Assembly (NCBI GenBank): GCA_028671895.1 | Contig: CM053795.1 | Location: 16,575,501 to 16,639,500, forward strand | Source of the DNA: Oenanthe sinensis | Taxonomy: Eukaryota > Streptophyta > Magnoliopsida > Apiales > Apiaceae | Direction: 5' to 3' | DNA length: 64,000 bases | Shown: piece by piece, positions 39,471 to 49,868 of the stretch | Layout of the letters: each line of letters begins with the position of its first letter | How positions within the stretch are numbered: position 1 is the first letter of the stretch | Translations under genes and position numbers: made by a program | The notes under the pieces: generated by a model | Database searches by the model: none | The model's input: the letters and a program-made list of their open reading frames with translations, nothing else | Told to the model about the DNA's origin: nothing

Positions 39471-39878
39471 GGGTGTTGGCCCTATATGTCACAATTTGGA
39501 AAGAAAATGTCCTAAATGGCACACCCCGAAAAAATGGCCCTAAATAGCACTCCAAAACGCTACATCGTGTAGAGTTTTGAAGAAAAAAAAATCTCCCCAA
39601 AAACGCTACTTTAAGTTGCGTTTTTTAGCCCAAAACTCAAGATAAAGTAGCGTTTTTCCCCAAAAAAATTAAAAAAAATGCAAAACGCTACACGAAGTAG
39701 CGTTTTTCGCCGAAAAAAATTAAAAAAAAGTGCAAAACGCTACACGAAGCAGCGTTTTCACCTTTTTTTCAGCACGTCACACTATGTAGCGTTTTGGAGT
39801 GCTATTTAGGGCCATTATTACGAGTTGTGCCATTTAGGGCATTTCCACGTCAAATTGTGACATATAGGGTCTTTTCTC
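39471..39878. mobile_element. Mutator-like MITE made of AAAACGCTAC hairpin modules
   Basis: Flanked by the 9-bp direct repeat GAAACATAT (39462-39470 and 39879-39887), the target size of the Mutator superfamily. The termini are inverted: GGCCCTATATGTCACAATTT at the left and AAATTGTGACATATAGGGTC at the right. The arms extend about 100 bp through CCCTAAATAGCACTCCAAAACGC. Inside are about six 25-bp palindromes AAAACGCTAC-N5-GTAGCGTTTT, starting at 39554, 39600, 39632 (degenerate), 39682, 39734 and 39771 (degenerate left arm). No ORF. Confidence 0.85.
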
Positions 39879-40778
39879 GAAACATATAGCAATTGAATTT
39901 CATTTTGGCCTGGTCGAGTGGAAAAGAAACATGTAGTAGTTGCCCGATCATGTCCCTTCCTTCCCATCAAATTATTGACACGCTAACAAATGAAGTCGGT
40001 CTCTTTTCTAATCTCAGTTCTCCAACATCTCTATATAATGATTAGAAAAAACGAGTATTTTATATAAAATTTATCTGTTAACTAGCTAGGGTGATGTATA
40101 ACTAGTTAAAGTGTCGTCTGATCACCTTAGTTGTTCCCGTGTAAGATAAATACATTATAGATTTTCTGCACTTTCGTAAGCTGCTGTGTGTGTGTGTATT
40201 TTTGGAAGTAGTTTTGAAGTGTGTGACACCCAGTTTATGACTACGCCTGGGTTGAGATTGTTGTGAGAAAAGGTATTGGTTGGAAAAAAATATATATACT
40301 ACTACTTACCACTACATATCAAAGATTTTCAAACTATATTAGACAATAAAATAAAGACATAAAATCAAAAGTTTGATAATATACAAATATAGACAAGTAG
40401 ACAACAATAGATTGGAAGATATAATAATTGTTCTCGAGTAGAATTCAATTCATATGAGTACAAAATGAAGAAAAATGACAAATCATCCTGTAAGATATCT
40501 CTAACATATCTCTATCATTACTAAACCAATCCTTTAGGGAACATCACAAACAATCCAACATTCACTTACACTGATTTAAGAACTAACATATTTTCTGTGG
40601 TTTGCATTCTCTCTTAATTTTTCAGTTAATCTCAGCTACAATCACACAATTATTGTGACAATTAATATATCACACCATTTTCGAACTTGTTTCGTCTTCC
40701 GTAACCTCTATTTGCTCATGGTGTTCAACTAACTTGTCACCCCTGTCATCACTGAACAGTACAAACTGCAGAACAAGA

Positions 40779-41407
40779 CTAGATCCAAATGACACACCTA
40801 CTATATATACTCCTAGATAATTGAATAGGCAACTCATAATATTCATTTCCAGGTTTCACTTGGAGTTTTTCATCCTCACCCTTGAAGAAAAAAAGTATAC
40901 ACGAATATGCAGGGTCTTGTATTGCGTTTGTCCTAGCAGCTAAGAGATTAAACGCAGATGTCACGTTGATTATCTTAACCTTCACATGTGCCTCTACTGC
41001 CTTCTCAAATAGAGCATACAGAACGGTGAAAGCCTCTTTATAGAGGAACAGAAAAGTCCGGAGGTCCCACAATAGTCAGTGAGCGCTGGACGTCACCAAA
41101 GAGGAAAAAACTCAATGTAAAATCAGGCACAAAACCAATAGATGCTTCACTAGGGCCTGTCAGCAGAATATGACCCCCGGGTTTAATACGGCTGACTCTC
41201 TGGATTGGATTCTTTGTCAGCTTACACTTGGTTTTCGATGGGAAAGAATTTATTAAATAACTCCTTGGGGTCAGAAGTGTCTAGGCTCTTATCCTTGAAA
41301 AGAAACTGAAAACCAGTTTGTTCATCACACACTAAGATTGCACCTCGCAAATGATCCTCAGGACCATGGTATATTATTCTGCTATGTCCTGAAAACAATA
41401 CACACAA
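40779..41407 (-). pseudogene. Decayed protein-coding gene, downstream part (unrecognised)
   Basis: Protein-like reading frames on the minus strand, for example HSRIIYHGPEDHLRGAILVC and EAFTVLYALFEKAVEAHVKV, continue across this stretch only with frame changes near 41210 and 41040. The composition is that of real coding sequence (balanced, mixed polarity), but the family was not recognised. The copia element at 41714 lies just upstream in gene orientation. It may be a pseudogene or contain unrecognised introns. Confidence 0.5.
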
Positions 41408-41713
41408 TTTTCAGACAAAAATACGAGGGCTGATGAATTATTAAACCAATGAATTCCATAAACACGGGTGCTAAAATATAATCACATCTCTTCGTTATTA
41501 TTTCAATCATCCACAAAATAGTACAATACGACAATATATGTGTAAAGGACTGTTTAGTATATCAAATTTTGGTGCATCTTTTCTCTTAATAAATAATTTT
41601 ATTTTAATAAAGTTTTTATTTCCTTGAATTTAGGCATTAGTGTGTTATCCTGGATAGTTGAAATAAACGTGGGGGTAGTGATTTGTTAGAGAGTCTTTAG
41701 GAATAGCAGTAGT

Positions 41714-42039
41714 TATTGGATATCCTCACAGTACATATAGATATAGGTGTATGTGTATATGAAACAAAGAAAACAAAAGATGTTCCAGAACCTCTGTTCT
41801 TATTATTCAACAAGGACAATTGCAATACATATATATGAAAGAACAAGCAAATAAAGAGTGGCTAGAAATTAGCACCCAACTTCCTAAAATATCTCTACTG
41901 CCTATCGCTTATTTTTCAACTGCTCTCCTAAACTCCCTCAATCACGTGAAGGATCAAAACAGACAGATTAGAATCAAAACAAACAAATTACTAATAATGA
42001 TAATGAAAATAACAGCTGGTTTAGATTAATAAACCAACA
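41714..42039 (-). repeat. 3' LTR of the copia element
   Basis: 326 bp. On the element strand it begins TGTTGG and ends CCAATA, so the last dinucleotide is TA instead of the usual CA. It differs from the other LTR at two positions. Confidence 0.93.
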
Positions 42040-42053
42040 TTCTCCCTTTTAAT

Positions 42054-42950
42054 CTAAACCACTGTCTGAAGATCTCGAACACCAAACAACTGCCTCATCT
42101 TTTCAAACCTTGCTGTGGGTAGCGCCTTTGTCAGTACATCAGCTCGCTGCAAGTCTGTGCTTACGTGCTTAATTACTATATCACCATTCTCAACACACTC
42201 CCTTATGAAATGGTAACGAATATCGATGTGTTTGCTACGTCCGTGGAAAACTGGGTTTTTGGCTAAATCAATCGCAGACTTGTTGTCTATATATAACACC
42301 ACTGGTTCGATGTACTTGCCTGTTACCTGATTCACCATTTTCCTCAACCATATGGCCTGGCAAGCCGCTGCAGTAGCCGCCATAAACTCGGCTTCACATG
42401 ATGATAAGGCCACACTTTTCTGTTTCTGTGATGCCCACGTTACTAGTCCTTCATCCAAGTAGAACACCATGCCTCCCGTGCTTCGACGATCATCAACATG
42501 ACCAGCAAGGTCACTATCAGAATACCCAGTCAACAGTTCGCTGCCACTACCCTTTACATAAACTAAGCCATAATTTAGGGTACCCCTGATATAACGGAGA
42601 ATCCGTTTTGCTGCTAATTCGTGCATGACAGTCGGTTTCTCCATGTATCGACTTACAATACCGACGGAGTAAGCTATGTATGGCCTCGTGTGAACTAAGT
42701 ATCGAAGACCTCCGATCATACTCTTAAATTGAGTGGTGTCAACCCGTTTGCCTTCTTCATCTTTGTGAATACTTTCCTTTGGGTCCATAGAGAACTTAAC
42801 CGCATTACAATTCCACATACCAGCTCTGTCTAGTATTTTCTTCGCATAAGCTGATTGTCTTGATTGGATTGCACTCACTCCTTGTTTTACTTCCAATCCT
42901 AGATAGTATGACAACTTACCCAAATTACTCATCTCGAACCTTTCACTCAT
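42054..42950 (-). pseudogene. Copia RNase H region (frame-separated from RT)
   Basis: Encodes the copia region after the RT palm (FEMSNLGKLSYYLGLEV) and the RNase H segment (DRRSTGGMVFYLDEGLVTWASQKQ, SSCEAEFMAATAAACQAIWL). It is in a different frame from the RT segment just upstream, with the shift near 42960-42975. It ends beside the polypurine tract. Confidence 0.88.
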
Positions 42951-44170
42951 CTGTTTTTTGAATTCTTCTCGCCTGCGAGGTCCGTCCCTGTAACCAAGAT
43001 ATCATCGACATAGACAGCGATCACTAAGACATCACTGCCCTTCCGTTTTGTATAAACAGCATGCTCGTAGGGACACCTCACAAAATCTAGTTCCTCCAGA
43101 TATTTACTTAGTTTTGAGTACCAAGCACGTGGTGCTTGGCGCAATCCATAGAGAGCCTTAATCAGTTTGTAAACGAGGTGTTCCTGGCCTTTCTTGACGA
43201 ATCCTTCCGGCTGTGTAACATAGACCTCCTCATCTATTTCGCCATTGAGAAATGTTGATTTCACATCTAAGTGGTGTACCTCCCAACCATACTTTGCAGC
43301 TAATGCCAACAAAATTCTTACTGTCTCTAAGCGTGTCACAGGAGCAAAATTTTCATCAAAGTCTCTCCCCTGCTTCTGTACGTATCCCTTTGCCACAATC
43401 CGAGCTTTGTATTTGATGATTTTTCCACTGGTGTCTTTCTTAGTTTCGTAAACCCATTTCAGACCAATAGCCTTCTGTCCAGGTGAGAGTTTAGTCAATT
43501 TCCAAGTTTTATTCTTTTCTACAGCTTCTATTTCACATCTCATAGCTTCTCTCCAATTCTGTTCAGTAGCGGCCTTTGAGTAATTTGTAGGCTCCTCCAG
43601 TCCTGCTAGCATGAACTCTTCATCATCCAGGTGGATCTCTTGGGTTTCAGCATAGATTTCGTTCAGGGGTCTGTAACGTCTTGGCCCACTTTCTGTATCC
43701 ACTTCGTTATTCATTGAACTCATAGATACCGGGGAAGGCGTGTGTATAGACTCATCATCTGCAGAACTCGATTCTTCAGAAAACGAGTTAGGTGAATGTT
43801 CACCCATGTGGTTATCTTCTTCAGGATCTGTAGTTGCCCCTATCACAACAAATGTATCTCGGGGTCCCTCGTTCCGCTCCATGTCATTTTCCCACTGCCA
43901 CGATTTATTTTCTTCAAATACCACAACACGGCTTACAAGGACCGTGCGTTGCACCGGATCATATAACATGTATGCCTTTGTCACAGGTTCCTTGCCTAAA
44001 TTAATCACCAACTTACTTCGATCACCTAGTTTAGTTGTGTGCAGAGATGGAAGTTTCATATGTGCTAAACAACCAAAAATCTTAATATGCCCAATGTCCG
44101 GTTTAATTCCCGACCATGCTTCATAAGGAGTCATACCTGTTACAGATCTTGTTGGCAGCCGATTCAGCAC
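42951..44170 (-). pseudogene. Copia integrase C-terminus plus reverse transcriptase
   Basis: Starts in the part after the integrase core (MLNRLPTRSVTGMTPYEAW, IKIFGCLAHMKLP), continues through a linker, and then the RVT_2 reverse transcriptase (KARIVAKGYVQKQGRDFDENF, YGLRQAPRAWY) with the catalytic YVDD box. The open frame ends at a frame change just after YVDD. Confidence 0.9.
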
Positions 44171-44195
44171 GTAAATAGAGTGTCGTATGGCTTCT

Positions 44196-44657
44196 CCCCA
44201 AATTCATGGCATTAAAGTTGACATGCCCAAGTCGAGCATGCCAAAACCAAGCCTCTTCATCACTTTTCGACAACAGACACTCCGAAATTCCACTTTCTAT
44301 GATAATCTTATACAAGCGATTAAATGACTTTTTTACCTTCATAACCAGTCTCCCATCATTGTCATAGACCCATAGATGGACGCCATTCATTATGACTTTG
44401 TTTCCTTCCTCCGCCAATTGCCCTAAGCTAATGATGTTATTGCACAATAGAGGAATATAATAAACATCTTTCAACAACTTCTCCTCCCCATTTTTACATT
44501 TCAAACTGATGGTTCCTTTCCCTTCGATTAGTACTGTAGATCCGTCTCCAAATTTCACTTTTCCTTTCACATTCTCATCTATCTCTTTGAACTTGGATAA
44601 TTGTCCCGTCATGTGGTTACTAGCACCGTTGTCTAGGTACCACAGGTTGGATCTTCA
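44196..44657 (-). pseudogene. Copia protease and GAG-pre-integrase, truncated
   Basis: An aspartic protease site D-N-G-A-S (about 44615-44625) follows directly after the gag stop codon in the same frame. WHARLGHVNFNAMNL is the GAG-pre-integrase region. The reading then jumps to sequence that normally lies after the integrase core, in another frame, so the DDE domain is lost. Confidence 0.87.
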
Positions 44658-45671
44658 TTGCGTTGCCTTAGCATCTTGGTTTAGTTTTGGCATTACCTGC
44701 TCCTCATTAATCAGCAACACCTCGTGGTCATCCTTGACACGTTCCACCATTAGCAGTGCTGGTTCATCATCCTGCATCTGGGTCATATTCACTTCCTCCT
44801 TATTTTCTTTCTCTCGCTTTGGCTTTTTACAGTCTGCAGCGAAATGACCAAATCCCTGACAGTTGTAACACCTCAGTCTTCCTCTATCACGACCCCCACG
44901 TCCAAAATCCCTGCGAGGCCTTGATCCAGATGAGCCTTCTCCCCTGCCTGTTCGCTTAAGCCATTCTTCTCGAGTCAATAATAACTTGCCATCTTCTTTT
45001 TCTTTCTTGGACCATTCTTCCTCAGTCATTAATAATTGTCCACCACTCTGTTCTCTTGATCCTCGCAGACGCTCTTCGTGAGCCTTCAATGAACCTACCG
45101 TCTCCTCGACTGTCATCGATTTCAAATCTTCAAACTGTTCGATTGTAGAGGCTATCTGCAGAAACTTAGTAGGAACTGCACGTAGCAATTTTTTCACAAT
45201 ATACTCTTCTTTGACCTCTTCGCCCAAGGTTATCATATTAGTCACCAAACTATTTATTTTCATACAGAAATCATCAAGCGGTTCTGATTCTTTCATACTC
45301 AACGCGTCAAACTCAGCCTTAAGAGTTTGAATCTTTGCTGTCTTTGCACGATCAGCCCCCAAGCACATAGTTTTAACTGCCTCCCAGGCGTCCTTCGCAG
45401 CCTTTTTTTCAGCGATTGATAACAGAATATCCTCCGGAATCCCTTTATACACAGCCGCCAGTGCAATCTTGTCTGTACGATCATCCACCACCGCCTTGGG
45501 GTCACCCTTTTCTATCACGTTCCACACTCCATGGGCTTGCATATAGACCCGCATCTTAATCGCCCACGATGCATAGTTACTCCTGGTTAACATGGGATAT
45601 GTCAACCCAAGCACTCCATCCATTGTTTTGTTGTTTTCCATCGAATTGAACTTAGGCATATACTTTGGCAT
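44655..45671 (-). CDS. Copia gag polyprotein
   Basis: 338 residues with the copia gag (UBN2-type) region (LTRSNYASWAIKMRVYMQA, LDDFCMKINSLVTNM) and one CCHC zinc knuckle CYNCQGFGHFAADC near the C-terminus, preceded by an Arg/Gly-rich stretch. It packages element RNA in virus-like particles. The frame is intact and ends at a TGA (44655-44657) followed in frame by protease. Confidence 0.9.
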   Translation of the reverse strand: MPKYMPKFNSMENNKTMDGVLGLTYPMLTRSNYASWAIKMRVYMQAHGVWNVIEKGDPKAVVDDRTDKIALAAVYKGIPEDILLSIAEKKAAKDAWEAVKTMCLGADRAKTAKIQTLKAEFDALSMKESEPLDDFCMKINSLVTNMITLGEEVKEEYIVKKLLRAVPTKFLQIASTIEQFEDLKSMTVEETVGSLKAHEERLRGSREQSGGQLLMTEEEWSKKEKEDGKLLLTREEWLKRTGRGEGSSGSRPRRDFGRGGRDRGRLRCYNCQGFGHFAADCKKPKREKENKEEVNMTQMQDDEPALLMVERVKDDHEVLLINEEQVMPKLNQDAKATQ

Positions 45672-45702
45672 CCACCGTAATCACCTCGCTCTGATACCAG
45701 AA

Positions 45703-46028
45703 TATTGGATATCCTCACAGTACATATAGATATAGGTGTATGTGTATATGAAACAAAGAAAACAAAAGATGTTCCAGAACCTCTGTTCTTATTATTCAAC
45801 AAGGACAATTGCAATACATATATATGAAAGAACAAGCAAATAAAGAGTGGCTAGAAATTAGCACCCAACTTCCTAAAATATCTCTACTGCCTATCGCTTA
45901 TTTTTCAACTGCTCTCCTAAACTCCCTCAATCACGTGAAGGATCAAAACAGACAAATTAGAATCAAAACAAACAAATTACTAATAATGATAATGGAAATA
46001 ACAGCTGGTTTAGATTAATAAACCAACA
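45703..46028 (-). repeat. 5' LTR of the copia element
   Basis: 326 bp, carrying the element's promoter. The primer-binding site TGGTATCAGAGC begins three bases downstream on the element strand. Two substitutions from the 3' LTR indicate a recent insertion. Confidence 0.93.
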
Positions 46029-46169
46029 GTAGTAGTGGTAAAAGTTTCAGCTGTAGTAGTTATTCTCTAGTTTTACATATATGTTTGGTTCATTGTAGTC
46101 AAATTAGTTCTTGACACAAATAAAAACTACTTCTCTACATACATCTTCTCTATTTGTGTGAAAAAAGAA

Positions 46170-47205
46170 TACATCAAGGTTGCAGTGGCTGGAGAATGAA
46201 CTTGCTACACCAACACAAGGCGGTATGTCCATTTCTGATTATTTACTTAAAGTAAAAAAGGTTTGTTTTCAGAACTGGATACGGATGAACCAATTAGTGA
46301 AGCAAGATTGCGATGATACAATACCTTATTAGGGGTTTAAGGAAGGAGTACTTGCCGTTGATTACTTCTGTGCAGGGCTAGCAAAAATATTAACATAGTT
46401 GTGGATATAACATAGTTGAGGTCATCACGATCAACTACCACCGCTTTATTTCCATCACAAAGATCTGCAATCTCAAAACTTTGATATCGTAAAAGATTTC
46501 TGATAGCAAGAAGAGCCAACTCTAACTGCCAATGTTTTAGCAACAGTTAATGATGAAAGAAATTGTTTATAGATCACTTTACAAAGCCCTTGGTACTAAA
46601 ACTAAAATACCTTATCACGGGGAAGCTGTGGATGTACTTGACAAATGACTGCCAAAGCCATACTCCCGCCATATAACACCTTGTACTCTATAGAGTCATC
46701 ACATAACACCTCACAGTTAGGAGAGTGTTCAGGACGATGGGGAGATGCTAAATTAATACTGCGCAATAACCAAAGAACCTACAATGTGAAAAATAATCAC
46801 ACTAATAAAGCTTTTGAGGTTCACGGTTAGGAAAAAAAGTAGTAGTAGTTTTGTTTAATTGTTTACCTGCACCATTAAGTTACAATCCTTGGAGCGCAAA
46901 AGGTTCACAATAATTGAAGCTTAGAGGATGTTACCATTTCCCTACAACTCGTATAAGCAACAACAGGTATGAGGATGTTAACAGCATTGACCCGTCAAAA
47001 ATGGTTCTTCTAGTACAATAGCCAACCTTGGATCTGTGTGCCAAAAAAATTCAAGTATAACAGATTTTCTTAGTATGATCAATTAGTAAATAAAAACAAA
47101 AAGAAGTGCACATTTCTTACCTCTTGTAATCATATCACCCAAATCTTTGGTGTACTTTTCGATCTCCAACTGGTCTCCGGTTGTGTTCACTTTATGAGAA
47201 TGGAA
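46170..47205 (-). pseudogene. Decayed protein-coding gene, upstream part (unrecognised)
   Basis: Minus-strand protein-like pieces: DQLEIEKYTKDLGDMITR (about 47110-47190) ending at a GTAAG donor, DPRLAIVLEEPFLTGQ after an ACAG acceptor near 47035, LRSINLASPHRPEHSPNCEV (about 46720-46790) and ELALLAIRNLLRYQSFEIAD (about 46455-46520). Splice-like borders suggest a former multi-exon gene. Stops and frame breaks interrupt it, and the copia insertion separates it from 40779-41407. Family not recognised. Confidence 0.45.
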
Positions 47206-47529
47206 CGAGAAAGGAATGAAATGAGAAATTTATAAACAAATTTTATGTAGAAAGAAAAATGTACGAGTGGAATTGTGAATAAAAATAAGGGAGTTTAAAT
47301 TTAATATGATGAGAATTGTAGGGAAAATGATGAATAAATGGAATGAGCATTACTTTCAAAACATATGAGTTAAAATTTTAGTTCAAATAGTTTGGAACGG
47401 AATGAACTTAATTATATTTATATAAGTTAAACATGAGTTAAAATTTAACCATGAGACATATTTATAATTATTAAATAAAAATAGACATATTTAAATTACC
47501 CCATTAATTTGGAACATATTGTACAAATT

Positions 47530-47558
47530 TTCTAAAAAATAAGTTACTTATTTTCAAA

Positions 47559-47598
<40 letters not shown>

Positions 47599-47630
47599 TT
47601 ACTTTTTCTGAAAATAAGTTATTTATTTCA
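47530..47630. repeat. Inverted repeat around an (AT)n core
   Basis: Arms containing AATAAGTTACTTATTTTC and GAAAATAAGTTATTTATTTC surround about 36 bp of AT (47561-47596). Hairpin-forming; possibly a small MITE remnant or an expanded palindrome. Confidence 0.6.
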
Positions 47631-47734
47631 AGAAATAACGGGAGTCAAATGCCACGTAATTATACCATAGTTCAAGTGCCACAATAAGGCCGGGTTTGAT
47701 TCAGATAAATGAGTTCATCATAATGATAACATAC

Positions 47735-47850
47735 CCGGTATATTCCGCTTAGATCAAGGTCCGGAGAGGGTAAAATGTACGCAGACCATGTCCTTACTGG
47801 ATAGAATAAGGAGACTGTTTCAGTGAAAACCCTCGGTTTAGTGCATTATA
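47735..47850 (+). mobile_element. SINE-like remnant
   Basis: AAGGTCCGGAGAGGGTAAAATGTACGCAGACC followed by GAGACTGTTTCAGTGAAAACCCTCGG resembles a widely repeated angiosperm SINE 3' domain as remembered. A diverged relative occurs at 36850-36925 in this window. Family membership needs a database search. Confidence 0.4.
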
Positions 47851-48398
47851 AATTAGTGAGTGATATATATATATATATATATAAACACAAGATTTACATT
47901 AAATATATAAAGAACATGATAAAATTTTGAAATAAACATATATTTTATCACATAAATAATTTGTAAAGTAAGTGAAATGATATCTCAAGCCATAATTTTC
48001 TGTACAGGGAACTTACCAGTAATAAAAATCTATGGAAATGAAAACTAAAAAGAGGAGATGATGATTTCATGAAGTCAAAGACAAGATGACCCTACCTATC
48101 CCTATCCAAATCGTTCCCCGTACATATACGTACAGTTTGTACATGCATTTACAAATGTCCAATATCTTTGCGACTCCTTGCTATTTTACAGTCCCCATTT
48201 TTCTAAGCAAACCTCACAACGTCTCAATGTCATGATGAAATTCAATCCCTCCCCTTTTCCACTCGTTATATTTAATAATTCAGATAAATGAGTAATGAAG
48301 TTTAATAATTATCTAGTTTTGTCGTGTTTTACTCATAACTCATAAGGTGATAATTAACATGACCGTAGTTATTTGTTACTCTAGTTTTAATTAATTAT

Positions 48399-48788
48399 TA
48401 CTCCCTCCGTCCCATATTTATTGGTTGATTTGATTTTTATACATATATTAAGAAAATCAATAATACCTTTTTATCTTAACTAATAAATGTTTTCTTTTTC
48501 TTAATTTACCACCCATTCCAATAAATAGTTATTAATTGATTGATATTTCTATACAATATTCTATATAAATACATGCAAGTAAACACTTTTTAAGCAATTA
48601 ACCATTTATAGTATTGAAAACATCAAATATGTATTTATATAGTATTGGTTAGTGAACGTCTTAACTAATACTTATGAAAAAATTAGATTATTAATTGTCA
48701 TTAGTCAAAGATAAAAATAGAAGTCAGTCAATATTTTGGGACAACTATAAAAGGTAATTCAGTCAAGAAATATGGGGCGGAGAGAGTA
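48399..48788. mobile_element. Stowaway-like MITE upstream of PAL
   Basis: TA-CTCCCTCCGTCCCATATTTATTGG at the left, inverted to ATATGGGGCGGAGAGAG-TA at the right; 390 bp, AT-rich interior with no ORF. It ends about 0.9 kb upstream of the PAL TATA box and could affect distal promoter sequence. Confidence 0.8.
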
Positions 48789-49464
48789 TTTAGTTATTTT
48801 GAATGTACTTTAAAGTATTTTGATTATATAGTAAAATTTATAATTTTATTTTTAAAAAAGTTAAAAATTATAAATTTATATTTAAACATCGTAAAAATGT
48901 GCGCAGAAAACTCAAACATCATTTCTTTTATCTAAAATATTTATTGACACTGAACTCCGATTTCATATTAAATTATTTATGAGGATGTTATATTATAATC
49001 CAATAGTTATTATTCTCTCTTTTACTTTTAATTATGTATTAATTTTCCGAGTTTTTGGTATAATGGTAACTTCCGTTAGAACACTACCCTACATACACAT
49101 ATCAGTCGATTTCACACGTAGTACAATAGAGTGTATTTAAATATTTCGAGTCTCTAAAATTCTGATTAATGAATTTTAGAAGGAAGAGAATTGACCGAGT
49201 GAAGTATGGATATCCGCACGACACCCAGCTTAATTCACACATCGAAACTCAGAAAAATCCTACTCAATTCTTAGTTTCATACGTATATTGCTTTTATTAC
49301 CACATAGTAATGTGGTCGTGGTCGTGTGTTATCACGCAACTAGAAGTCCTGTATATGCATGTGTATTTGTCATGCATCTTTGGTTGATTGTCCAAATAGG
49401 CATCTCAACGTGCCAAAATCGTCACTGTTGATATTGATATAAATAATCCAACGGCTACCAAAAA

Positions 49465-49660
49465 ACTCCAACTAACACCCCCAGCTTCCCACCCAACACT
49501 CTTTGCTAATTGCTACTCTCTCCCTACGTAACTTTAATTAACTAAGAGACACACACAACACAACACAACACAAATCATGTATTCTATCTTACCAATGCCT
49601 ACTAATAAGATGAAACCCCTCTCTTTCTTTTTGTCTCACCTCTCTTCTCCTATTTAAATT
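49465..49660 (+). promoter_or_regulatory. PAL promoter: AC-like elements and TATA box
   Basis: CCAACTAACACC (about 49468) and CCCACCCAACAC (about 49488) resemble the AC/H-box-type MYB sites of phenylpropanoid promoters. CCTATTTAAATT (about 49649-49660) is a good TATA box, placing transcription start near 49680-49690. A (CT)n tract at about 49764-49784 falls in the 5' UTR. Confidence 0.6.
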
Positions 49661-49868
49661 AACCATCTTTATCACCCTAGCTAGCAAGCTAGCCATATAT
49701 CTATTGTTGAGCAACCACCTTCAATACTATCTCATTTTCCTAGCTCCTTCAAAATTCATTAATCTCTCTCTCTCTCTCTCTCTCAAACAAGAAAACAAAC
49801 AAACACCCCTCTCTCTATATATAGAATCAAACCAACCCTTTTGTTGCTTCATCAAATATATTTATATA

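Larger units (their letters stand above)
41714..46028 (-). mobile_element. Ty1/copia LTR retrotransposon, integrase core deleted
   Basis: 4315 bp on the minus strand, flanked by the 5-bp target duplication GTAGT (41709-41713 and 46029-46033). Two 326-bp LTRs bound gag, protease, reverse transcriptase and RNase H in copia order. A primer-binding site TGGTATCAGAGC (initiator Met-tRNA type) follows the 5' LTR, and a polypurine tract AAAAGGGAGAA precedes the 3' LTR. The integrase catalytic core is absent, with an apparent junction near 44196-44203. There is an in-frame TGA between gag and protease, and a frame change between RT and RNase H. It cannot encode its own transposition; mobilisation in trans is possible. 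Confidence 0.95.

Noticed and set aside
41820..42029. Plus-strand ORFs repeated at 41820 and 45809
   Set aside because: Identical because they lie in the two LTRs of the copia element; not genes.
49704..49868. In-frame upstream extension of PAL
   Set aside because: It begins at TTG, reads through a CT microsatellite and has no family similarity; ATG at 49869 gives the standard PAL N-terminus.
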